A DNA stretch of 64,000 bases, taken from positions 1,488,001-1,552,000 of the forward strand of contig NZ_JAENJG010000001.1 of NCBI RefSeq assembly GCF_016597785.1, in the 5' to 3' direction. This document shows positions 59,122 to 64,000 of this stretch, one piece after another (the stretch's first letter is position 1; each line of letters begins with the position of its first letter). The translations under genes and the position numbers were made by a program. The DNA is from Leucobacter sp. L43 (GTDB taxonomy: Bacteria; Actinomycetota; Actinomycetes; Actinomycetales; Microbacteriaceae). The notes under the pieces were generated by a model that did not search any database, was not told the DNA's origin, and saw nothing but the letters and a program-made list of their open reading frames with translations.

Positions 59122-60228
59122 TCACTCCGGCCGATCCTTCACCACTCGCCGGTGCAGCAGCGCCGTGACCACCGCGATCACCGAACCGATGAGCGTGTCG
59201 AGCACGCGCTCGGTCGCAGCGCCCATGAGATCGCCTCCGCCGGCTGCTGCCCCCGTGAGGAGGAGCACGAGCGGCGTGATGAAGACGAGGGCAAGAGCGT
59301 AATTGCGCACCACCACGAGCTCGATGATGAACTGCAGCCCGGTGAGTAGCAGCACGAGCGCGAGGGGGAAGGCCCCGAGCGGGGCGATCGCGAGGTAGAG
59401 CACCGCGCCGACGAGGGTGCCGACGGTGCGATGCAGCCCGCGGGCGAGCGAGTGTCGGCGCACCGCACTCAAGCCGATGACGGCGACACCCGCGGAGACC
59501 GTCCAATAGGCGCGATGGGGATCGATCCAGAGCATCGTGACGACCGTGCCGACGACGGCGACGATCAGAATGCGCAGGATCAGCCGGCGCTCGCCCGGTC
59601 CCAACCAGGGCCCGGGCAGCAGCTCGCCGAGGGGCCGCACCGGTTTCGCCCGCTCGGCGTCTCGGAGCAACGGGGCGAGGGCCAGCAGGTACGAGAACAG
59701 CGCACCACCCGCGAGCGCCGCGATGAGTATGAGCGGGGAGTTCAGTCGTTCGCCATCGACCACTGCGGTGATGTTGCCGGCCAGCCCGTAGCTCAGCACG
59801 AAGAACACCGGACCGGGCGGGCCGAGCCGGAAGGCGAACGACAGCGCCGCAGTCGCTCCGGCGACGACGACGAGCCCGATGCCCAGCAGCACCGGCCACG
59901 GCGACAGCACCGCGCCGAGCGCGGCAGAGCCGATGAGGGCGAGTGCCACGAACGGCAGCACCTTGGCCCGCTCCGCAGCGGCGAGGCTGGCGGCGAAGAG
60001 TGCGACGAAGGCTCCGGCAGCGGTCTGCAACCCGATGCCTTCGTATCCCAGTGCGGTCAGCACGCCGAACGGTACGCCGATGGAGAGCGCCGCTCGCAGC
60101 GCGATCCAGAGTCTCGGGCCCGGGCCGGCGGGCATCTCGACGAGACTGCGCACCGCTTTGATCACGGCGGTGGGCGGCGTACGGCGATCGGGTCGAGAGG
60201 ACTCACCATCTCCGACCGCTTCCGCCAT
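59122..60228 (-). CDS. FUSC-family membrane protein, putative aromatic acid exporter
   Basis: 368 residues, two sets of five to six helices. N-terminal polar stretch then LWIALRAALSIGVPFGVLTA, later FVALFAASLAAAERAKVLP, then a second half with DPHRAYWTVSAGVAVIGLSA and HRTVGTLVGAVLYLAIAP, the FUSC/YccS (PF13515) hallmark. Exports aromatic carboxylates or other toxic acids. Start ATG 60228 has GGAGG; ATG 60240 is weaker. Fits near the aromatic genes but is not co-transcribed with them. Confidence 0.83.
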   Translation of the reverse strand: MAEAVGDGESSRPDRRTPPTAVIKAVRSLVEMPAGPGPRLWIALRAALSIGVPFGVLTALGYEGIGLQTAAGAFVALFAASLAAAERAKVLPFVALALIGSAALGAVLSPWPVLLGIGLVVVAGATAALSFAFRLGPPGPVFFVLSYGLAGNITAVVDGERLNSPLILIAALAGGALFSYLLALAPLLRDAERAKPVRPLGELLPGPWLGPGERRLILRILIVAVVGTVVTMLWIDPHRAYWTVSAGVAVIGLSAVRRHSLARGLHRTVGTLVGAVLYLAIAPLGAFPLALVLLLTGLQFIIELVVVRNYALALVFITPLVLLLTGAAAGGGDLMGAATERVLDTLIGSVIAVVTALLHRRVVKDRPE

Positions 60229-60300
60229 ACTCGCCTCCATCTTGCTCGCGCCCGTCCATTCTCCCAGGTGCGGAGTACTCGGGGCGCTCAGGCGTTGCGT

Positions 60301-61113
60301 TCAGGGCGCGGAATTGCTCGATTCGGGATCGATCGCCTCCGCTGCGAGCCGGGCGGCGCCGATGATGCCGGCGTTGTTGCGCAGTCGCGCCGGAACGACC
60401 GGCACCGTGACACCCGCGAACGGAAGAAAACTGTCGGATGCCTTGCTGATGCTGCCGCCGAGTACGAATCGGTCGGGGTTCAGGATCTTCTCGAGGTAAC
60501 CGATGTACCGGGAGACGCGCGACGCCCACTCGTCGAGCGTGATGCCTTCGCGCTCGATCACCTTCGCAGCCGTGTGGCGTTCGATCGAGGTGAACCCGTC
60601 GAGCTCCAGATGCCCGAGCTCGAAGTTCGGCACAAGCACGCCGTCGGCGACGAGCGCCGAACCGATCCCTGTTCCGAAGGTGAGCACGAGCGTCACGCCG
60701 GGAAGCCCGCTGACCTCGCCGAACGCGACCTCGGCGATGCCAGCTGCATCCGCATCGTTCACGACGGTGCACGGCGCCGCGACCGCCGCCGAGAGCAGCG
60801 CGTGCGCGTCGGTGCCGATCCAGCTGAGGTCGATGTTCGCGGCGGTGCGCATCACGCCGTCGCGCACCACTCCCGGGAGCGTGACTCCGACGGGGAGGTT
60901 CGCGCTGCTGTCGAACCCGGCGGCAGCGAGCTCAGCCCGAATCGCAGCGGCCATCGACCCGACCTCGCGAGCGATATCGGCCGGCGCACCGCCTGCGGGG
61001 GTCGCGACCTTGTGCCGAGTGCTGATCTTCTCGCCGGTCGTCACATCGATCGCGGCGCCCTTGATACCCGTACCACCGACATCGATGCCGATGGCTGCGT
61101 GCTGCAGTCCCAT
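60301..61113 (-). CDS. ppgK: polyphosphate glucokinase
   Basis: 270 residues. ROK kinase: AIGIDVGGTGIKGAAIDV (about 7-24, phosphate-binding), VVNDADAAGIAEVAFGEV, and the PpgK-type LTFGTGIGSALVADG plus PNFELGHLELDGFTSIERHT. No Cys-rich ROK zinc motif, as in PpgK. Phosphorylates glucose with polyphosphate or ATP. TACACT (61121-61126) seven bases before ATG 61113 indicates a leaderless mRNA. Housekeeping in actinobacteria. Confidence 0.88.
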   Translation of the reverse strand: MGLQHAAIGIDVGGTGIKGAAIDVTTGEKISTRHKVATPAGGAPADIAREVGSMAAAIRAELAAAGFDSSANLPVGVTLPGVVRDGVMRTAANIDLSWIGTDAHALLSAAVAAPCTVVNDADAAGIAEVAFGEVSGLPGVTLVLTFGTGIGSALVADGVLVPNFELGHLELDGFTSIERHTAAKVIEREGITLDEWASRVSRYIGYLEKILNPDRFVLGGSISKASDSFLPFAGVTVPVVPARLRNNAGIIGAARLAAEAIDPESSNSAP

Positions 61114-61147
61114 AGCGGCGAGTGTATCGGCAGCGCAGGGGCGATCG

Positions 61148-62320
61148 CTAGACGGCGCGGAGCACGATGGCGCTGCCCTGCCCGCCGCCGCCGCAGATGC
61201 CGATGGCTCCGAGGGATCCGACACCCTCCTCGGCGAGCTGCCGCGCGAGCGTGCCGACGATGCGAGCGCCGGAGGCCCCGATCGGGTGACCGAGAGCGAT
61301 CGCTCCACCATGCCGGTTGACGATGCTCGGATCGAGGCCGAGCTCGCGGCCCGACTGCACGCCGACCGCCGCGAATGCCTCGTTGATCTCGACCGCTGAG
61401 AGGTCGGCGACGGCGATTGCGCCGGTCTTCGCGAGTGCAGCCGTGATCGCCCGCGCGGGCTGCGAATGGAGCTGCGTGTCGGGGCCGGCGACGAATGCGG
61501 TCGCCTCGACGCGGGCGAACGGCGCGAGGCCGAGTCGCTCCGCGGCCGCCTCGCTCACGATCACGAGCGCCGCAGCGCCGTCGGTGATCTGCGAGGCGTT
61601 GCCCGCAGTGATGGTGCCCTCCTTCGAGAAGGCCGGCCGCAGACCCGCCAGTGTTTCCGCGGTGGTCTCCGCACGCACGCCGTCGTCGCTCGAGACCACC
61701 GTTTCGCCCCGCCGCGACGTCACCGTGAACGGTTCGATCTCGCCGGCGAGGAATTCGGCCGAGGCTGCGGCGCGCTGGTGGGAGGCCGCCGCGAACGCGT
61801 CCTGCTCCTCACGGGTCAGCCCGAGCGGCGTATTGCCGGTCTCGGTGAGCGCGCCCATGGCAACCTGGTCGAATGCGTCCGACAGGCCGTCGCGGTCGAC
61901 CGTGTCGACGAGGGCCGCGTCGCCGTACTTCGTGCCTGCGCGCAACGGCAGCACGTGCGGGGCGAGCGACATCGATTCCTGGCCGGCTGCGACGACGATC
62001 TCCGCCTCACCGCTGTTGATGAGGCGCACCGCCTGCGAGACGGCCTCGGCGCCGGAGAGGCACACGGCGTTGAGCGTTATGGCAGGCACTTCGAGGGGGA
62101 TCCCCGCGCCCACCGCCGTCTGACGGGCCGGGTTCTGGCCGGCGCCCGCCTGCAGCACCTGGCCGACCACGACCGCGTCCACGTCAGCAGGGGCAACGCC
62201 TGCACGGGCGAGTGCCGCACGCACGGCGTGGGCGCCCAGCACGGTAGCCGGCTGCGCGGCGAGCTGTCCGGTGAAACGAGTGAACGGGGTGCGGGCGTAT
62301 CCCGCGATGAGTGCGGTCAT
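61148..62320 (-). CDS. acetyl-CoA acetyltransferase (thiolase)
   Basis: 390 residues. NAVCLSGAEAV (nucleophile Cys), QESMSLAPHVLP, HGGAIALGHPIGASGARIV (His), and GICGGGGQGSAIV (second Cys). Not closely related to the pcaF product beyond family. Likely acetoacetyl-CoA thiolase for fatty acid or ketone body metabolism. ATG 62320 follows GAGGAG. Runs alone; 34 bases separate it from ppgK downstream. Confidence 0.9.
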   Translation of the reverse strand: MTALIAGYARTPFTRFTGQLAAQPATVLGAHAVRAALARAGVAPADVDAVVVGQVLQAGAGQNPARQTAVGAGIPLEVPAITLNAVCLSGAEAVSQAVRLINSGEAEIVVAAGQESMSLAPHVLPLRAGTKYGDAALVDTVDRDGLSDAFDQVAMGALTETGNTPLGLTREEQDAFAAASHQRAAASAEFLAGEIEPFTVTSRRGETVVSSDDGVRAETTAETLAGLRPAFSKEGTITAGNASQITDGAAALVIVSEAAAERLGLAPFARVEATAFVAGPDTQLHSQPARAITAALAKTGAIAVADLSAVEINEAFAAVGVQSGRELGLDPSIVNRHGGAIALGHPIGASGARIVGTLARQLAEEGVGSLGAIGICGGGGQGSAIVLRAV

Positions 62321-62436
62321 CGGCTGGCTCCTCGGTGGTCGAACGGGGTGCATCCATCATCGCGCACCAGCGGAGCCGCGGCACCTGCGCACCTGCACGG
62401 GCGGAGGGCTTCACGGTGTGCACGATGGTCGCGCCA

Positions 62437-62484
62437 GGGCTTGGGCTCGGGATCGGGCTCGGGCTCGGGCTCGGGCTCGGGCGA
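62437..62484. repeat. GGGCTC hexamer array
   Basis: Eight near-identical 6-base units, GGGCTT, GGGCTC, GGGATC, four GGGCTC and GGGCGA, ending 35 bases before the HNH gene. Six-base steps would not shift a reading frame but change spacing between promoter parts. The rest of 62321-62519 shows nothing clear. Confidence 0.85.
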
Positions 62485-62519
62485 TCGTGAATGTCGGTGG
62501 TTGCCGGTTGACTGGGGTC

Positions 62520-64000
62520 ATGTTCTCCCTCACGATCGGCAGCATCCCGGCGGAGGTGACAGACGCGCCCGCTGATGCGGTGGCTGATGCGAGTCTGTCG
62601 CTTGGACAGGTCGTGAACCTGCTCGAGCAGATGGAGTATCGGCAGCGCGCCCTCGACGCGTTCAGGTACGAGCTCATGGCGGTCGCGGTGCAGATGGCGA
62701 CCGGTGCCGCGCGTTCCGGCTCCGCGCCCGCCGGCGAGAACGAGCTCGCCTACCGCTCGGTGCGGGCGGAGCTCGCGACCGCGTTGAACGTGAGCGAGCG
62801 CGCGGTGCAAGCCCAGATGGGTGCGGCGTGGTCGCTGCGATACGACTACGGGATGACGCATCAGATTCTCGCGGCTGGCGAGATCTCGGCCGCGCACGCG
62901 CGCGTGATCGCGGATGCCGGGCGACGTCTCGGCGTCGGGGCTGCTCCTGAAGTCGTCGCGAGGCGGGAGGCGTATCAGGCGGAGGTGCTCGAGTACGCGC
63001 GTCGGGAGTCGGTGAACCGGCTTCGTCCGATCGCGCGCAGGATCGCCGAGCAGTACGCCGGCGACACCCTCGACGAGCGGCACCACGAGGAGGTGCGCAG
63101 GCGTCGAGTAGTCGTGCAGGAGCGCGAGGACGGGATGTCCGATCTGCTGGCGTATCTGCCCACCGCGGAGGCGTACGCGATACACGACCGGTTGACGCGG
63201 ATCGCCCGCGAAGTCGAGCGCAGCGAGCGAGCAGGGTTGGCCGAGCGGGCTGCGTCGGCCGAGCGGGCTGGACGGCATGAGCGTGACGGGGGCGCCGAGC
63301 GGGGCCAGCGGGCGGCGGCGGAATCTTCGGCGCGACGCTCGCGCGATGAGATTCGGGCCGATGCATTCGCCGAACTTCTCCTCGGCTCAGACGCGAGCGC
63401 TGTGACCTCGTGTGCGAGCAGCGAAGCGATACGGGCTCGGGTGCAGGTCATCGTGCCCGTCACGGCACTCGCCCCCTCCCGCCGGAGCGCTGCTCCTGTG
63501 GCAGAGCTCGTCGGAGCGGGGCCCATCCCGCTCGCCTCTGCCAGGAACCTCGCAGCGGCGACGCCGGTTTGGGAGCGGGTGACGGTGGATGCGGAATCGG
63601 GTTCGGTGCTCCAGGTCGATCGCTACCGTCCAAGCGAAGCGATGAAGCGCCGACTCGGCGCCCGCGATCAGCACTGCCGGTTCCCGGGGTGCCGTGTGCC
63701 GGTCGCGCGGTGCGATCTCGACCACACCGTCGACGCGGCCCTCGGCGGCCCGACCTCGACGGCGAACCTCGCGCACCTGTGCCGTGGCCATCACGTGCTC
63801 AAGCACCACTCCGAATGGGCCGTACGCCAGAAGAACGATGGTGAACTGCACTGGACCAGCCCCACGGGCAGGCGCTACGTCGACCGACCCCCGAGTCGTG
63901 TGAGGTTTATAGAGACCGGGCCACCGGGGCCGATGCGACGAATCGAACGCCGAGAACCCGAGCGTGAACGCAGAGAACCCGAGCATGAACGAGACTTCGC
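62520..64000 (+). CDS. DUF222 and HNH endonuclease domain protein, C-terminus beyond window
   Basis: The reading frame is open from ATG 62520 through the right edge (493 complete codons), with no stop. N-terminal helical DUF222 domain (about 20-250): QVVNLLEQMEYRQRALDAFR, HQILAAGEISAAHARVIADA. After an Ala/Glu/Arg-rich stretch (about 225-275) and a linker comes the HNH nuclease: CRFPGCRVPVARCDLDHTVD and NLAHLCRGHHVLKHH. Cys pairs can bind a structural metal; the His in DLDH and HH are catalytic. Such genes are multi-copy in Microbacteriaceae; role unknown (mobile or defence suspected). GTG 62487 is an in-frame earlier start. Confidence 0.85.
   Translation, partial: MFSLTIGSIPAEVTDAPADAVADASLSLGQVVNLLEQMEYRQRALDAFRYELMAVAVQMATGAARSGSAPAGENELAYRSVRAELATALNVSERAVQAQMGAAWSLRYDYGMTHQILAAGEISAAHARVIADAGRRLGVGAAPEVVARREAYQAEVLEYARRESVNRLRPIARRIAEQYAGDTLDERHHEEVRRRRVVVQEREDGMSDLLAYLPTAEAYAIHDRLTRIAREVERSERAGLAERAASAERAGRHERDGGAERGQRAAAESSARRSRDEIRADAFAELLLGSDASAVTSCASSEAIRARVQVIVPVTALAPSRRSAAPVAELVGAGPIPLASARNLAAATPVWERVTVDAESGSVLQVDRYRPSEAMKRRLGARDQHCRFPGCRVPVARCDLDHTVDAALGGPTSTANLAHLCRGHHVLKHHSEWAVRQKNDGELHWTSPTGRRYVDRPPSRVRFIETGPPGPMRRIERREPERERREPEHERDF

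Noticed and set aside
59431..61320. 629-codon plus-strand frame over FUSC and ppgK genes
   Set aside because: Spans two genes of the other strand and their gap; composition of a shadow frame.
62437..62484. Repeat array as CRISPR
   Set aside because: Units are 6 bases with no spacers and no cas genes; a simple tandem repeat.
1..64000. Insertion sequences, prophage or integrative element
   Set aside because: No transposase, integrase or att-like direct repeats recognised; gene order looks like ordinary chromosome with catabolic clusters.

Overview
The window reads as a chromosomal segment of a high-GC actinobacterium, most likely a member of the Microbacteriaceae (Microbacterium/Leucobacter-like). 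Supporting signs are the very GC-rich third codon positions, tightly overlapping ATGA/GTGA operons, at least a dozen starts with the leaderless pattern TAnnnT + 6-7 nt + ATG, a perfect HspR-associated inverted repeat (HAIR) before clpB, a DtxR/IdeR-like box, a polyphosphate-glucokinase-type ROK kinase and a DUF222-HNH endonuclease gene. The genus cannot be fixed from the sequence alone. I see no transposase, phage gene, CRISPR array or rRNA operon. The region is accessory and catabolic, with a few housekeeping genes.

Layout. 1-5500: truncated DUF2470-heme oxygenase; a lipoprotein with a beta-lactamase/DD-peptidase fold that has lost its catalytic motifs; tRNA-Gly(CCC); several tiny leaderless genes; a CtaG-DUF2243-chagasin-like lipoprotein group. 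5525-7638: ada/alkA fusion and ogt, alkylation repair. 7716-10800: TetR regulator, operator, ornithine-cyclodeaminase-like protein and FAD amine oxidase. 10839-17279: polyamine-type ABC importer diverging from an RraA-like protein, a nitrilase-type amidase and a GntR regulator. 18035: TrmH-like methyltransferase, next to a striking stem-loop and a GC-only tandem repeat.

18869-28246: a seven-gene minus-strand operon (Gfo/Idh/MocA dehydrogenase, ribose-type ABC importer, two xylose-isomerase-like TIM barrels) divergent from a ROK repressor. This is a complete uptake-plus-catabolism unit for an unidentified sugar, polyol or glycoside, followed by two aldo/keto reductases. 30302-34810: excalibur-domain envelope protein, small hypothetical gene, PfkB kinase, and a coupled GT2/EEP-phosphatase/membrane-protein operon. 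34837-42174: oligopeptide-type ABC importer with an autoproteolytic C45 acyltransferase/amidohydrolase, divergent from an RpiR regulator.

42199-46728: clpB without its N-terminal domain under a HAIR, a TMEM175-type channel, dimethylarginine dimethylaminohydrolase and a TetR regulator. 46757-54739: an aromatic block. Shikimate/quinate uptake, shikimate dehydrogenase and 3-dehydroshikimate dehydratase lead to protocatechuate, and pcaIJF-pcaR-like genes perform the last steps of the beta-ketoadipate pathway; the ring-cleavage and middle genes (pcaGHBDC) are not in the window. 54852-59075: SDR, aldo/keto reductase and a MarR-controlled FAD monooxygenase-DUF3237 operon. 59122-64000: FUSC-family exporter, polyphosphate glucokinase, a second thiolase, and a DUF222-HNH gene running off the right edge behind a GGGCTC hexamer array.

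The main surprises are intact regulatory palindromes paired with a plausible local regulator (TetR, MarR, IclR, HspR), the unassigned sugar operon, and pseudoenzyme-like substitutions in the first lipoprotein and in the RraA-like protein.
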